Part shown: positions 44,315 through 56,315 of the stretch, piece after piece
Position numbering within the stretch: the first letter of the stretch is position 1
How the letters are laid out: each line of letters starts with the position of its first letter
From: Mesotaenium endlicherianum
Lineage: Eukaryota > Streptophyta > Zygnematophyceae > Zygnematales > Mesotaeniaceae
Assembly: GCA_009602735.1 (NCBI GenBank)
Contig: WELA01009535.1
Location: 242,317 to 306,316 of the forward strand
DNA length: 64,000 nt
Direction of reading: 5' to 3'
Notes under the pieces: generated by a model
Seen by the model: the letters and a program-made list of their open reading frames with translations, nothing else
What the model was told of the DNA's origin: nothing
Database searches by the model: none
Translations under genes and position numbers: made by a program

Positions 44315-44833
44315 ACAAGTCTCCTTCATGAGAATGAAGTGAGCCATCTTGCTGAGTCTATCAGACACAACCCATTTTGCATCGTGCCCTTGACCACTTA
44401 CTGGTAAAGATGTGACGAAGTCGATAGCAATCTGCTTCCAAGGATACTCTGGAAAAGGTTGGGGCTGCAATGTATCTCCCTTCTTTTGATTTGGTGTCTT
44501 GTTACACTGGCACGCATCGCAACTCCTGATCCACTCCTCGATGTCCTTGTCCATATTTCTCCAATAGTATTCCCGCTTCAACACGCTTGCCGTCTTCTCG
44601 CTTCCAAAATGTCCAGCATATAAGCAGTCATGATGCTCCGCAAGTAGTAAGTCTTGTAGCTCCTTGATGTCAGGTACCACCACTCTGTTGGAATCACCAT
44701 AATACCATATGTCGTCCTTCTTCTGCATCCTCCCGTTGGACTCAGCTGCTCCACCATCAGCAAGTTCTGGATCCTCCTCATAACCTCTCTTAAGCTTCTC
44801 CTTGAAGTTCATATTCTCCTTGATGACTGAGAC
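44315..44833 (-). pseudogene. D-out pol: integrase zinc-binding region
   Basis: The minus strand encodes [23 protein letters not shown] (the HHCC site) and [14 protein letters not shown], the first catalytic Asp region. It is flanked on the left by A-small and on the right by the D-in LTR. Confidence 0.85.
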
Positions 44834-45576
44834 TGAAAGGGGCAGAGTGCCCTAGTGGAAGCGTAGTGACTCACGAGGAACAAAACTAGTTGCAATCATA
44901 CTTAAGAGTGCAGCGGCATATTGCTAAGAAAGCTTAGGAAAATTACTTGACATTTTGAGTGGCAAGAAACTGCTCACAAATGATTTAGGATGAAAGGCCT
45001 TGTCATTACAAACCCGTAGGAATTTACAGGAGTGAAAATTGATAAGAAACAAAGAAGTTATGCCTATTAATAATTTTCTGCCTAAGTGCTTCTCCCTAGG
45101 AGGAAGCTACGGATTTCCTAAGTGTTCGTCAAATCGTCCCTTCCAGAATATTCGTGAGTAAGCCAGATCAGTCTAATCTGACGTGTCGGGCCGAATTGAC
45201 GTCCACATACATGCATCGATATTACTAGAATATTCTATCTTAGACGCGCTAGGCTAAATCGAAACTTCTAGGTAAATCGACCTAGTCGGCACTCCGCGTC
45301 AGCCGAACTTACGTGAAGGTTCGAGTTCATTCTAACGGGCCAGATCGCTCGACGCTGTCGGTCAATCCGACGGTCGCGCTCACCGCGAATTAAGGACAGT
45401 CGTCAACCGACCTCAAAACTAATTAAACTTCGGAAATCCATAACTCTCTCAATACTTGACCAAATTCGATGAACTTTATATCAAAATGACCACAAAAATG
45501 CACTCTACACTACTATACAATCAAAACATACTTTCATGAAACTCAAAAATGCACTTTATAAACCTATGACCTTACA
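44834..45576 (-). repeat. 3' LTR of D-in
   Basis: 743 bases. In element sense it starts TGTAAGGTCATAGG and ends GCCCCTTTCA. It matches 50,250-50,883 closely. Confidence 0.92.
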
Positions 45577-48500
45577 TCATCCCCCTCCTCAAGATGCGAC
45601 GTCCTCGACGCATTCTGCAGATAACGTCTCAACTTACTCTTACAATGAGTCAAGTTGGCCTCTGGCTCCCAAGTGTTGTCGTCCGCATGGTAGCCTTTCC
45701 ACTTGACCAGATACTCTTGGACAAATCGTTGACCTCGCTTGACTCGTCGATCGCCGACAATCGCCTCCACTTCATACTCCAATACATCATCGATCTCGAC
45801 CGGTGGTGGCGGTGTAGGTAGTCGTCCTGGATGTCCTTCATTCGGGTCAACGTATGGCCGTAGACAACTGACATGGAACACATCATGGATACGCCAGCCT
45901 GAAGGAAGTTCCAACTTGTAGGCCACTGGATTCACCTGCTTGAGCACTACAAAGGGACCTGTAAACCGTGCCCGCAGTTTCCTCTTGCCTGTGAAAGGTA
46001 GGTTCTCTGTGGACAAGAGTACTTTGTCGCCCACATGGAATGTCACTTCCCTCCTGTGCTTGTTAGCATGCTTGACCTGCTCTTCCTGTGCCTTCCGAAT
46101 ACACGTCTTCGCCATATCCCAAGTCTTGGCCATCTGCTCCATAAAAGCTTGTGTAGTAGGAACCTGAGTCTCCTTGGCCTTCTCCAACAAGATGTTCCCT
46201 GGATGATATACTTCTCTCCCATAAACCATAGCGAATGGTGACTGCTTGGTCGATCCCTGCATGCTGTTGTTGTAGGCAAACTCCAACCCTGGTAGCTTCT
46301 TGTCCCACTCTGAAGGGTCTTCCATAGTGAAACTCCTGAGCACCTCTTGCAGAGTTCTGTTGAGCCTCTCACTCTGCCCATCTGTCTGAGGGTGATAGGA
46401 AGTGCTCATACTCAGCTTGGTCCCCATCAAAGTAAACAATGACCGCCAAAAGTTGCTAGTAAACCTTGGATCTCGATCTGAAACAATCACCTTCGGCAAC
46501 CCATGTAGCCTAAAAATATGATCAAAGAATAGCCGTGCCACATCTGCTGCCGTAGAAGTCTCCTTCATGGGAATGAAGTGAGCCATCTTGCTGAGTCTGT
46601 CAGACACTACCCATACTGCATCGTGCCCTTGACCACTGACTGGTAACGATGTGATGAAGTCCATAGCAATCTGCTCCCAAGGATACTCTGGAATAGGCAG
46701 GGGCCGCAATGTACCTCCCTTCTTTTGATTTGGTGTCTTGTTTCTCTGGCACGCATCGCAACTCCTGATCCACTCCTCGATGTCCTTGTCCATATTTCTC
46801 CAGTAGTATTCCCGCTTCAGCACGCTTGCCGTCTTCTCGCTTCCAAAGTGTCCAGCATATAAGCAGTCATGATGCTCCGCAAGTAGTAAGTCTCGTAGCT
46901 CCTTGATGTCAGGTACCACCACTCTCTTGGAATCACCATAATACCATATGCCGTCCTTCTTCTGCATACTCGAGTTGGACTCCGCTGCTCCACCATCAGC
47001 AAACTGTGGGTCCTCCTCATAACCTTTTTGAAGCTTCTCCTTGAAGTCCATATTCTCCTTGATGACTGAGACAGCTGCAAGGTCACACCTCCTGGATAAA
47101 GCGTCTGCAGGGTTGATCTTCCCAGGTAAGTACTCAATCTTGTGGTCGAACTGTTGCAGAAACTCCATCCACCTTGCCTGTCTTGGTGTCAACGTTGGCT
47201 GCGTCATAAACTTCTCCAAGCTCTTGTGGTCGGTCTTGATGAACACCTTCCGGCCGTCCACATAACATCGCCAAATCCTCAAAGCCTGGATAATAGCCAA
47301 CATCTCCCGCTCGTGTGCTGCATAGTTCTGCTCAGCAGGACTCAACTTCCTGCTCTCATATGCCACAGGCTGCAATCCTTTGCCCTGGTCCTGGAGAAGA
47401 ATGGCTCCCACTGCAAAGTTTGACGCGTCTGTGATGATGGTGAAAGGAAGCTCTGGACTGGCAATTGCCAACACAGGTGCCTGTGTCAACAGCTCTTTAA
47501 TCTTCTCAAATGCTTGCTGCTCCTTGTCACCCCATAGCCACTTCTCCTGCTTCTTCAACATGTCCGTGAGCGGTGCACACACCTTGGCAAATCCTTCAAT
47601 GAAACGTCGATAATAATTCGCCATGCCGAGGAAACTCCTGAGTTGATGAATATCAGCAGGTACCGGCCAATCTCTGACTGCTTGCACCTTCTTCTGCTCC
47701 ACCTTGACTCCTTCAGCTCCCACTATGTGTCCAAGAAACTCGACCTCCTTGAGACAGAAGTCGCACTTGCTCATCTTCCCATACAGCTTTTGATCTCTCA
47801 AGACCTCCAACACCTTCCTCAGATGCCCCACATGCTCCTCCAAGGTCTTCGAATAGATCAGGATGTCGTCCAAAAATACCACCACAAACTGGTCCAAGTA
47901 GGGTCTGAAGATACTATTCATGAGTCCCATGAATGTAGCAGGTGCATTAGTCAATCCAAAAGGCATGACTGTGAACTCGAACAAACCATAGCGAGTTTTG
48001 AAAGCAGTCTTCTGAACGTCTCCTTCCGCAATCCGTACCTGGTGATAGCCACTCCTCAAATCGATCTTCGAGAAATACTTCGCCCCGACAAGCCTGTCAA
48101 TCAACTCGTCCACTCGTGGAAGTGGGTACCTATTCTTGATGGTGACCTTGTTGAGTGCCCGGTAGTCGACACACATCCTCATAGTCCCATCCTTCTTCTT
48201 CACAAATAAGACTGGCGCTGCAAATGGAGACTCGCTGGGTCGGATGAATCCCTTCTCCAATAACTCCGTCAGTTGCTTCTTTAACTCATCCAACTCCGCA
48301 AACGATTGTCGATAGGCGGGTCTCACTGGTGGCTTGCTCCCTGGTTCCAACTCGATCTTGTGCTCCATAGCTCTCTGTGGAGGTAGTCCTGCAGGTAGTT
48401 CCTCAGGAAATACGCTCTTGAACTCCTCCAACAGCGCCTTAATTTGGGCAGGCATCTCAGCAGGCTTCTTCTCTTGAGCAGTTGGGCTCTGCTCCTTCTG

Positions 48501-49247
48501 AGCAAGGGGATCAAACACCACTACTTGCTCCACCGGCGATGTACATTCGCCCAGGCTGTTAGGATTCACGCTTGCTCCATCTGATGACCTGGCCAGGGCC
48601 ACCGAAACAAGGTACATCTCCTTCACCTGATTCGCTCTGCATAGCTTCTTAACTTGCAGGCTCGACAGAATACAGTTACTTGTGGTCGTATCTACCTCCA
48701 TCTGTTTCGCTGTCTCCATTCGATCATCACGCCCTTGGACTTTCACTTGTCCTGTGCTCCGGTGCACTTGAGGGTTGGCTTTCCTCAGCCATGGTCGGCC
48801 CAATATCACCTCATGGTGACCCAACTCTGCCTGCTCCATAACTTCCTTACTCCGATGCCCCGCTACTTCCACGTGAATAGCTTCCGTAGGTGCACCACAC
48901 TTGAGTCTCTGCCCATTTGCCAAAATTGCCTCCTTAGGCTCGTAATGCTTCTGCACAGGGATTCGCCACTGTTTCACCAGCTTCTTGTGCACAAAATTTG
49001 CACTTGCGCCACTGTCGACCATACACTTCGCATTATTGCCGTCGACCACTCCTTCCACGATGATAGGCTTGTTAACATCTCGTTCTTTGCTTCTCGGGAG
49101 GCTCCTGGGGATAACCTCCTTGTGAGTTCTCGTCTTCACGCCAGTAGACACCCCAGAACGACTTACTGGCGTCCTCCTTTTTCCTGCTGTTGAGGTTGCT
49201 TCGCCTTCACATGACAGTCTCGAGCCAGATGTCCAAGCTTGCCGCAA
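45564..49247 (-). CDS. pol: Pol of D-in: protease, RT, RNase H, integrase, chromodomain (intact)
   Basis: 1227 codons, no internal stop. Protease: [12 protein letters not shown] at residues 76-87. [19 protein letters not shown] at 362-378, [12 protein letters not shown] at 428-439, [11 protein letters not shown] at 457-467. RNase H with [13 protein letters not shown]. Integrase with [11 protein letters not shown] and CDACQRNK, then [17 protein letters not shown] and [10 protein letters not shown]. Chromodomain near the end with [18 protein letters not shown]. The pol frame overlaps gag by 85 bases in the -1 register, so it is probably made by frameshifting near the A-rich GGAAAAAGG. The last codons run through the polypurine tract, and the stop lies 13 bases inside the 3' LTR. 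Confidence 0.93.
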   Translation of the reverse strand: MRQAWTSGSRLSCEGEATSTAGKRRTPVSRSGVSTGVKTRTHKEVIPRSLPRSKERDVNKPIIVEGVVDGNNAKCMVDSGASANFVHKKLVKQWRIPVQKHYEPKEAILANGQRLKCGAPTEAIHVEVAGHRSKEVMEQAELGHHEVILGRPWLRKANPQVHRSTGQVKVQGRDDRMETAKQMEVDTTTSNCILSSLQVKKLCRANQVKEMYLVSVALARSSDGASVNPNSLGECTSPVEQVVVFDPLAQKEQSPTAQEKKPAEMPAQIKALLEEFKSVFPEELPAGLPPQRAMEHKIELEPGSKPPVRPAYRQSFAELDELKKQLTELLEKGFIRPSESPFAAPVLFVKKKDGTMRMCVDYRALNKVTIKNRYPLPRVDELIDRLVGAKYFSKIDLRSGYHQVRIAEGDVQKTAFKTRYGLFEFTVMPFGLTNAPATFMGLMNSIFRPYLDQFVVVFLDDILIYSKTLEEHVGHLRKVLEVLRDQKLYGKMSKCDFCLKEVEFLGHIVGAEGVKVEQKKVQAVRDWPVPADIHQLRSFLGMANYYRRFIEGFAKVCAPLTDMLKKQEKWLWGDKEQQAFEKIKELLTQAPVLAIASPELPFTIITDASNFAVGAILLQDQGKGLQPVAYESRKLSPAEQNYAAHEREMLAIIQALRIWRCYVDGRKVFIKTDHKSLEKFMTQPTLTPRQARWMEFLQQFDHKIEYLPGKINPADALSRRCDLAAVSVIKENMDFKEKLQKGYEEDPQFADGGAAESNSSMQKKDGIWYYGDSKRVVVPDIKELRDLLLAEHHDCLYAGHFGSEKTASVLKREYYWRNMDKDIEEWIRSCDACQRNKTPNQKKGGTLRPLPIPEYPWEQIAMDFITSLPVSGQGHDAVWVVSDRLSKMAHFIPMKETSTAADVARLFFDHIFRLHGLPKVIVSDRDPRFTSNFWRSLFTLMGTKLSMSTSYHPQTDGQSERLNRTLQEVLRSFTMEDPSEWDKKLPGLEFAYNNSMQGSTKQSPFAMVYGREVYHPGNILLEKAKETQVPTTQAFMEQMAKTWDMAKTCIRKAQEEQVKHANKHRREVTFHVGDKVLLSTENLPFTGKRKLRARFTGPFVVLKQVNPVAYKLELPSGWRIHDVFHVSCLRPYVDPNEGHPGRLPTPPPPVEIDDVLEYEVEAIVGDRRVKRGQRFVQEYLVKWKGYHADDNTWEPEANLTHCKSKLRRYLQNASRTSHLEEGDDVRS
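45577..45594 (-). other. Polypurine tract of D-in
   Basis: Minus-strand CTTGAGGAGGGGGATGA just before the LTR. It is also read as codons of pol. Confidence 0.85.
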
Positions 49248-50212
49248 CTATAGCAGGGTCCTCTCGGCTTGAAATTCTGCTGCTTGCGCTGGTACTGCAC
49301 AAGTCCCAACTCCATGGGTACTGGACCTTGAACACTCGTGCTTGGCGCTTGAGATCCAAAGTGTCGATATCCTCCAAAGTTGTGGCTACCCCACTGCCTC
49401 TGACTATACTCCACAGCGTCGACCCTTGTTGCCAATGCCATCATTTCCCCAAGACTGGTAGGGGCCTTGAGCGCCACTTCCTTGGCCACAGTTGGCTTGA
49501 GTCCCCTCTTGAAATTGTTCATCATCTCCGACTCGTGCATGGATGGACATTGAAGCACCAGCTCGTTGAAGCGCGATACATACTCTTGAACGCTTGCTCG
49601 TTGACGAAGGCGCACCAGTAGATCTCGAGCGGTAGCCTCGGGCGCAATAGGTTGAACTTGCCTCTTCAAGCCTTCAAAGAGCTGATCAACAGTAGCAGGA
49701 ACTCCAGACAACTGCTCTTCTCGTTCATACCAAGCTCCAGCACTCTTCTGCAGCAAAGTTATGACAAAGGCGACTTGCCTGTCGGGCGTGAGCGCAGANT
49801 GTCGGGCGTGAGCGCAGAGTACTCCATAAATTTCTTCACTCCAAAAATCGATTGATGAACAGGCGGCGATCCACGCTCTCCAGTATAAACGTCAAGTTTA
49901 GGCGCACGCACTCCTGATGCGGGTGGAATAACTGGTTGCACCACTGGGTACATGAATCGGTGGCACAACAGGTGCAGGCGCCGAACTCGTCGAAGTGGCG
50001 TTCCCCATAACAACTCGCACCATTCTCTCCACCTCCGTGCGCATATTTTGTTGAAACTGGGGGTAGACTTCTCCTCCAATTGCATTTGCCATTTGCCTTA
50101 ACATCGCCTGCATCTCTTGTTGCTCTCTGGTCATCGTTGGTAATGCCTGCTGCCCCGCGCGCTCAACATGCTCGACATGTTCGCCTCCCTCAGCTGCCGG
50201 CTGCGACTCCAT
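49163..50212 (-). pseudogene. gag: Gag of D-in, frameshifted; one zinc knuckle
   Basis: It starts at ATG 50,212 (MESQPAAEGGEHVEH). Compared with D-out gag (53,756), two bases are missing at about 49,947, shifting the frame. The main part (49,756-49,163) is open and includes the retrotransposon-gag fold region (YVSRFNELVLQCPSM, MNNFKRGLKP) and a CX2CX4HX4C knuckle, [15 protein letters not shown] single N at 49,799 is flanked by a repeated TGTCGGGCGTGAGCGCAGA, an assembly join, so some of the damage may not be real. Confidence 0.85.
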
Positions 50213-50231
50213 AATATAATATGCAAACTAG

Positions 50232-50249
50232 CCCAGCTCCGATACCAGA
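50232..50249 (-). other. Primer binding site of D-in
   Basis: Minus-strand TCTGGTATCGGAGCTGG follows the LTR end TTTCA, the tRNA-iMet type as in A-in, with two extra bases before TGG. Confidence 0.8.
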
Positions 50250-51064
50250 TGAAAGGGGCAGAGTGCCCTAGTGGAAGCCTAGTGACTCACGAGGAACAAA
50301 ACTAGTTGCAATCATACTTAAGAGTGCAGCGGCATATTGCTAAGAAAGCGTAGGAAAATTACTTGACATTTTGAGTGGCAAGAAACTGCTCACAAATGAT
50401 GTAGGATGAAAGGCCTTGTCATTACAAACCCGTAGGAATTTACAGAAGTGAAAACTGATAAGAAACAAAGAAGTTATGCCTATTTACAATTTTCTGCCTA
50501 AGTGCTTCTCCCTAGGAGGAAGCTACGGATTTCCCCAAGTGTTCGTCAAATCGTCCCTTCCAGAATATTCGTGAGTAAGCCAGATCAGTCTAATCTGACG
50601 TGTCGGGCCGAATTGACGTCCACATACATGCATCGATATTACTAGAATATTCTATCTTAGACGCGCTAGGCTAAACCGAAACTTCTAGGTAAATCGACCT
50701 AGTCGGCACTCCGCGTCAGCCGAACTTACGTGAAGGTTCGAGTTCATTCTAACGGGCCAGATCGCTCGACGCTGTCGGTCAATCCGACGGTCGCGCTCAC
50801 CGCGAATTAAGGGCAGTCGTCAACCGACCTCAAAACTAATTAAACTTCGGAAATCCATAACTCTCTCAATACTTGACCAAATTNNNNNNNNNNNNNNNNN
50901 NNNNNNNNNNNNNNNNNNNNNNNNNNNNNNNNNNNNNNNNNNNNNNNNNNNNNNNNNNNNNNNNNNNNNNNNNNNNNNNNNNNNNNNNNNNNNNNNNNNN
51001 NNNNNNNNNNNNNNNNNNNNNNNNNNNNNNNNNNNNNNNNNNNNNNNNNNNNNNNNNNNNNNNN
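50250..51064 (-). repeat. 5' LTR of D-in, running into an N gap
   Basis: 634 bases match the 3' LTR, then 181 Ns begin at 50,884. The expected last 109 bases lie in the gap. The sequence after the gap restarts about 41 bases upstream of the presumed insertion point. Confidence 0.85.
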
Positions 51065-52864
51065 AGCTTCTCCTTGAAGTCCATATTCTCCTTGAGGACT
51101 GAGACAGCTGCAAGGTCACACCTCCTGGATAAAGCGTCTGCAGGGTTGATCTTCCCAGGTAAGTACTCAATCTTGTGGTCAAACTGTTGCAAAAACTCCA
51201 TCCACCTTGCCTGTCTTGGTGTCAATGTTGGCTGCGTCATAAACTTCTCCAAGCTCTTGTGGTCGGTCTTTATGAACACCTTCCGGCCGTCCACATAACA
51301 TCGCCAAATCCTCAAAGCCTGGATAATAGCCAACATCTCCGGCTCGTGTGCTGCATAGTTTTGCTCAGCAGGGCTTAACTTCCTGCTCTCATATGCCACA
51401 GGCTCCTTTACCCTGGTCCTGGAGAAGAATGGCTCCCACTTCAAAATTTGATGCATCCGTGATGATGGTGAAAGGAAGCTCTGGACTTGCAATTGCCAAC
51501 ACAGGTGCCTGTGTCAATAGCTCCTCAATCTTCTCAAAAGCTTGCTGCTCCTTGTCACCCCATAGCCACTTCTCCTACTTCTTCAACATGTCCGTCAGCG
51601 GTGCACACACCTTGGCAAATTCTTTAATGAAACGTCGATAATAATTCGCCATGCCGAGGAAACTCCTGAGTTGATGAAAATCAGCAGGTACCGGCCAATC
51701 TCTGACTGCTTGCACCTTGTTCTGCTCCACCTTGACTCCTTCAGCTCCCACTATATGTCCAAGAAACTCGACTTCATTGAGACAGAAGTCGCATTTGCTC
51801 ATCTTCCCATATAACTTTTGATCTCTCAAGACCTCCAACACCTTCCTCAGATGCTCCACATGCTCTTCCAAGGTCTTCGAATAGGTCAAGATGTCGTCCA
51901 AAAATACCACCACAAACTGGTCCAAGTAGGGTCTGAAGATACTATTTATGAGTCCCATGAATGTAGCAGGTGCATTAGTCAACCCAAAAGGCATGACTGT
52001 GAACTCGAATAACCCATAACGAGTCCTGAAAGCAGTCTTTTGAACGTCTCCTTCCGCAATCCGTACCTGGTGATAACCACTCCTCAAATCGATCTTCGAG
52101 AAATACTTCGCCCCGACAAGCCTGTCAATCAACTCGTCCACTCGTGGAAGTGGGTACCTGTTCTTGATGGTGACCTTGTTGAGAGCCCGGTAGTCGACAC
52201 ACATCCTCATATTCCCATCCTTCTTCTTCACAAATAAGACTAACGTTGCAAATGGAGACTTGCTCGGTCGGATGAATCCCTTCTCCAACAACTCTATCAG
52301 CTGCTTCTTCAACTCATCCAACTCCGCAAACGATTGTCGATAGGCGGGTCTCACTGGTGGCTTGCTCCCTGGTCTCAACTCAATCTTGTGCTCCATACCT
52401 CTCTGTGGAGGTAATCCTGCAGGTAGCTCCTCAGGAAATACGCACTTGAACTCCTCCAACAGCGCCTTAATTTGGGCAGGCATCTCAGCAGGCTTCTTCT
52501 CTTGAGCAATTGGGCTCTGCTCCTTCTGAGCAAGGGGATCAGACACCACTATTTGCTCCTCGGGCGATGTACATTCGTCCAGGCTGTTAGAATTTACGCT
52601 TGCTCCATCTGATGACTTGGCCAGGGCCACCAAAACAAGGTACATCTTCTTCACTAGATTCGCCCTGCATAAATTCTTAACTTGCAGGCTCGACAGAAGA
52701 CAGTTACTTGTGGTCGTATCTACCTCCACCTGTTTCGCTATCTCCATTCGACCATCACGCCCTTGGACTTTCACTTGTCTCGTGCTCCAGTGTACTTGAG
52801 AGTTGGCTTTCCTACTTGAGAGTTGGCTTTCCTCAGCCATGCTGCCTGTGCTGGTTCTGAACAA
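51065..52864 (-). pseudogene. D-out pol: RT and RNase H, protease lost
   Basis: RT is intact in one frame from about 52,830 to 51,575 with [17 protein letters not shown] and [11 protein letters not shown]. RNase H continues in 51,570-51,065 with frameshifts near 51,400. The protease is missing: sequence passes from gag into the [15 protein letters not shown] region, with the 20-base TACTTGAGAGTTGGCTTTCC repeated in tandem at about 52,794-52,833 at the scar. This pol cannot mature its products. Confidence 0.85.
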
Positions 52865-53756
52865 GTCTCAACTCCATAGGTACTGGACCTTGAACACTCG
52901 TGCTTGGCGCTTGAGATCCAAAGTGTCGATATCCTCCAAAGTTGTGGGTGCCCCACTGTCTCTGACTATACTCCACAGCGTCGACCCTTGTTGCCAATGC
53001 CATCATTTCTCCAAGACTGGTAGGGTCCTTGAGCGCCACTTCCTTGGCCACAGTTGGCTTGAGTCCCCTCTTGAAATTGTTCATCATCTCCGACTCGTGC
53101 ATGGATGGACATTGAAGCACCAGCTCGTTGAAGCGCGATACATACTCCTGAACGCTTCCTCGTTGACAAAGGCGCACCAATAGATCTCGAGCGGTAGCCT
53201 CGGGTGCATTAGGTTGAAATTGCCTCTTCAAGCCTTCAAAGAGCTGATCAACAGTAGCAGGAATTAAAGACAGCTGCTCCTCTCGTTCATACCAAGCTCC
53301 AGCACTCTTCTGCAGCAAAGTTATGACAAAGGCGACTTGCTTGTCGGGCTTGAGCGCAGAATACTCCATAAACTTCTTCACTCCAAAAATCCATTGATGA
53401 ACAGGCGGCGATCCACGCTCTCCAGTATAAACTTCAGGGTTAGGCGCACGCACTCCCGATGCGGGTGGAATAACTGGTTGCACCACTGGGTTAACATGAA
53501 TTGGTGGTACAACGGGTGCAGGTGCCGAACTCGTCAAAGCGGCATTTCCAACAGCAATTTGCACCATTCTCTCCACCTCCGCGCGCATATTTTGTTGAAA
53601 TTGGGCGTAGACTTCTCCTCCAATTGCATTCGCCATTTGCCTTAGCATCGCCTGCATCTCCTGTTGCTCTCTTGTCATTGTTGGTGCTGCCTGCTGTCCC
53701 GCGCGCTCAACATGCTCGACATGTTCAGCTCCTCCAGCTGCCGACAGCGACTCCAT
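52833..53756 (-). pseudogene. gag: D-out gag, zinc knuckle deleted
   Basis: Open for 307 codons from ATG 53,756 (MESLSAAGGAEHVEH). It includes YTGERGSPPVHQWIFGV, the capsid region and MNNFKRGLKP, then is truncated before the knuckle by the same deletion that removed the protease. Close to D-in gag. Confidence 0.88.
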
Positions 53757-53775
53757 AATATAATATGCAAACTAG

Positions 53776-53793
53776 CCCAGCTCCGATACCAGC
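53776..53793 (-). other. Primer binding site of D-out
   Basis: Minus-strand GCTGGTATCGGAGCTGGG next to the 5' LTR. Confidence 0.8.
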
Positions 53794-55222
53794 TGAAAGG
53801 GGCAGAGTGCCCTAGTGGAAGCGTAGTAACTCACGAGGAAAGGAACTAGTTGCAATCATACTAAAGAGTGCAGCGGCATATCATTAAGAAAGCTTAGGAA
53901 AATTACTCAACATTTTGAGTAGCAAGAAAGTGCTCACAAATGATGTAGAATGAAAGACTTTGTCATTACAAACCCGTAGAAATTTACAGAAGTGAAAATT
54001 GATAAGAAACAAATAAGTTATGCCTATTCATAATTTTCTGCCTAAGTGCTCCTCTCTAGGAGGAGGCTACGAATATTCCTAAGTGTTCGTCAAATTGTCT
54101 CTTCCAGAATATTCGTGAGTAAGCCAGATCAGTCTAATCTGATGGTCGGGCCGAAATTGACGTCCACATATGTAATAAATCAGTATATTAGTGGATATAA
54201 TATTCATTTAAATATAATAGTTAATTAAGTTCAGCCTGCTGAACTTTAGTTAATAATCAGTCTGCTGGACTTTACATAATTATCAGTTTAATGACTCAGC
54301 CGGAAGCAGCAGGCTGAAGTCCAATTAAGTCAGCTTGCTGACCCATTCTTTCACAGCCAGCTGACTTTCGTACTCGGTAGCAGCGAACTGCCTTGACATA
54401 CACCTAAGTACGATATGCTAGATGAATGGCCAGATGACATCCCTATGATGGATGGCGATTCGGGATGATGGGAGATGGCGGTGGATTTGGTTAACCGAGG
54501 TCCTACCAACGTGGTTAACTCCCGGGTAGGCGGTGCCATCGCACTGACCGTTGAACAGTAAACTCATTCCATGTACATACGCTAGGCATTGCTCTCGAGT
54601 TCGGCATTCGGAAACGAGGCCAACTCTCTTGTACAGCTTACTGAGAGAGATCTGAATCCAAGGCGAGAAGCCATTGATACGCACTGTCTTCTAACCTTGC
54701 TTATGTATGAGTTTACTGATTTGCATTATTGATGCTAGTTTACTCGCATTTGACTTACGAGTATTATTCACTGCTAGTGTGTTGTCCTTTGCCGTTTAAC
54801 CAGTTAACGGAAAATACCATAAAGATTACTTGCTGATATAAAGATCTTTATTAATTGTTAATCGCTTATTTGGTAATATTCTATCTTAGATGCGCTAGGC
54901 TAAACGAAAACTTCCAGGTAAGTTGACCTAATGTGCACTTCGCGTCAGCCGAACTTACGTGAAGGTTCGAGTTCATTCTAACAGGCCAGATCGCTCGACG
55001 CTGTCGGTCAATCCGACGGTCGCGCTCACCGCGAATTAAGGACAGTCGTCAACCGACCTCAAAACTAATTAAACTTTGATAATCCATAACTCTCTCAATA
55101 CTTGACCAACTTCGATGAGCTTTATATCAAGATGATCAAAAAAATGCACTCTATACTACTATACAATCAAAACATACTTTCATGAAACTCAAACATGCAC
55201 TTTATAAACCTATGACCTTACA
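53794..55222 (-). repeat. 5' LTR of D-out, interrupted by an LTR-A copy
   Basis: LTR-D sequence occupies 53,794-54,170 and 54,877-55,222, ending CCTTACA, followed by target duplication ATATT. About 21 bases of LTR-D are missing at the interruption. Confidence 0.88.
54171..54876 (+). repeat. LTR-A copy in the D-out 5' LTR, 3' end lost
   Basis: It starts TGTAATAAATCAG and matches LTR-A to CTTATTTGGTAA. The final 14 bases (GTCGATTCATTTCA) and 21 bases of flanking LTR-D are deleted, so no target duplication is left. Confidence 0.88.
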
Positions 55223-55594
55223 ATATTTGGGTGGACAATAGGTCATTCCTCAAAGTACAAGAAATTATTACTCGATTTTGGCATACTCGAATGGTGTTGA
55301 GCAATATTGCAAAAATGTACAAAAGCATTATGCTCTACTCGGAATTTTTGCTAAGAAGATAAAGCCACTCTGAAATGGTTCATCGACGCAACGCAAACTT
55401 TTTGGGGTACTTTTTTCAATGACTCGGTGAGAAGTGCTCTGGAACTCCTGTTGCAACAACACTCTCTGGGATCCTGTCTTATTTGTACTTTGGGTTTTCG
55501 ATTCCAAAAGTAGATGACGCATCATGTTGAATTACCAATCACATTCCAAATTTATATTTCATGGCGGTCAAAGCGTCACATCATCTTAAAGTTG
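55223..55594. other. Non-coding flank of the nest
   Basis: AT-rich single-copy-looking sequence right of the ATATT duplication; no gene seen. Confidence 0.6.
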
Positions 55595-56315
55595 TGACAT
55601 GAATCGACTTACCGAATAGGCGATTAACAATTAATAAAGATATTTGTATCAGCAAGTAATTTTTATGGATTTTCCGTTAACTTATCAAACGGCAAAAGGA
55701 CAACACACTAGCAGTGCTACAACACTCGTAAATCAAATGCGAGTAAACTAGCATCAATAATGCACTCAATAAACTCATACATAAGCAAGGTTAGAAGATA
55801 GTGCGTATCAATGGCTTCTCGCCTTGGATTTAGATCTCTCTTAGTAAGCTGTACAAGAGAGTTGGCCTCGTTTCCAAATGCCGAACTCGAGAGCTATGCC
55901 TAGCGTATGTACATGGAATGAGTTTACTGTTCAACGGCCAGTGCAATGGCACCGCCTACCCGGGAGTTAACCACGTTGGTAGGACCTCGATTAACCAAAT
56001 CCACCGCCATCTCCCATCATCCCAAATCGCCATCCATCAGAAGGATGTCATCTGGCCATTCATCTAGCATACCACACTTAGATGCATATCGAGGCAGTTC
56101 GCTGCTACCGAGTACGGAAGTCAGCTGGCTGTCAAAGAATGTGTCAGCAAGCTGACTTAAGCTGACTTCAGCCTGCTGCTTTTGGCTGAGTCATTAAACT
56201 GATATTTAATATAAAGTCCAGCAGACTGATTATTAACTAGAGTTCAGCAGGCTGAACTTATTTAACTGTTATATTTAAATGAATATTACATCAACCAATA
56301 TACTGATTCATTACA
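55595..56315 (-). repeat. Solo LTR-A
   Basis: A complete 721-base LTR (TGACATGAATCG to GATTCATTACA) without internal sequence. The flanks AGTTG and AATTG are a target duplication with one change. More diverged than the LTRs of A-in. Confidence 0.88.

Larger units (their letters stand above)
44834..51064 (-). mobile_element. D-in: Ty3/gypsy chromovirus nested in D-out pol
   Basis: 3' LTR 44,834-45,576, pol 49,247-45,564, gag 50,212-49,163, primer site, and 5' LTR from 50,250 running into the N gap at 50,884-51,064. Pol is one intact frame. Gag has a two-base deletion plus an assembly join. The left flank is GAGAC; the right duplication cannot be read because of the gap. The right boundary given is the end of the gap. 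Confidence 0.85.
14023..55222 (-). mobile_element. D-out: outermost Ty3/gypsy chromovirus of the nest, split by later insertions
   Basis: Target duplication ATATT is present on both sides (14,018-14,022 and 55,223-55,227). Reading the minus strand: 5' LTR 55,222 to 53,794 (with an LTR-A copy inside), PBS, gag 53,756-52,833, pol 52,864-51,065, interruption by D-in, pol 44,833-44,315, interruption by the small A element, pol 40,091-39,090, then a 3' LTR in two halves (39,069-38,511 and 14,212-14,023) separated by the 24-kb A block. Gag and pol are damaged: a deletion of about 0.6 kb at the gag-pol junction removed the zinc knuckle and the protease Asp. It is the oldest layer of the pile. The join at the N gap near 51,064 is not clean, so continuity there is inferred. 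Confidence 0.8.

Noticed and set aside
44834-44880. A tRNA-like start (GGGGCAGAGTGCCC) in LTR-D
   Set aside because: No cloverleaf, anticodon or T-loop follows; it is just the LTR end.
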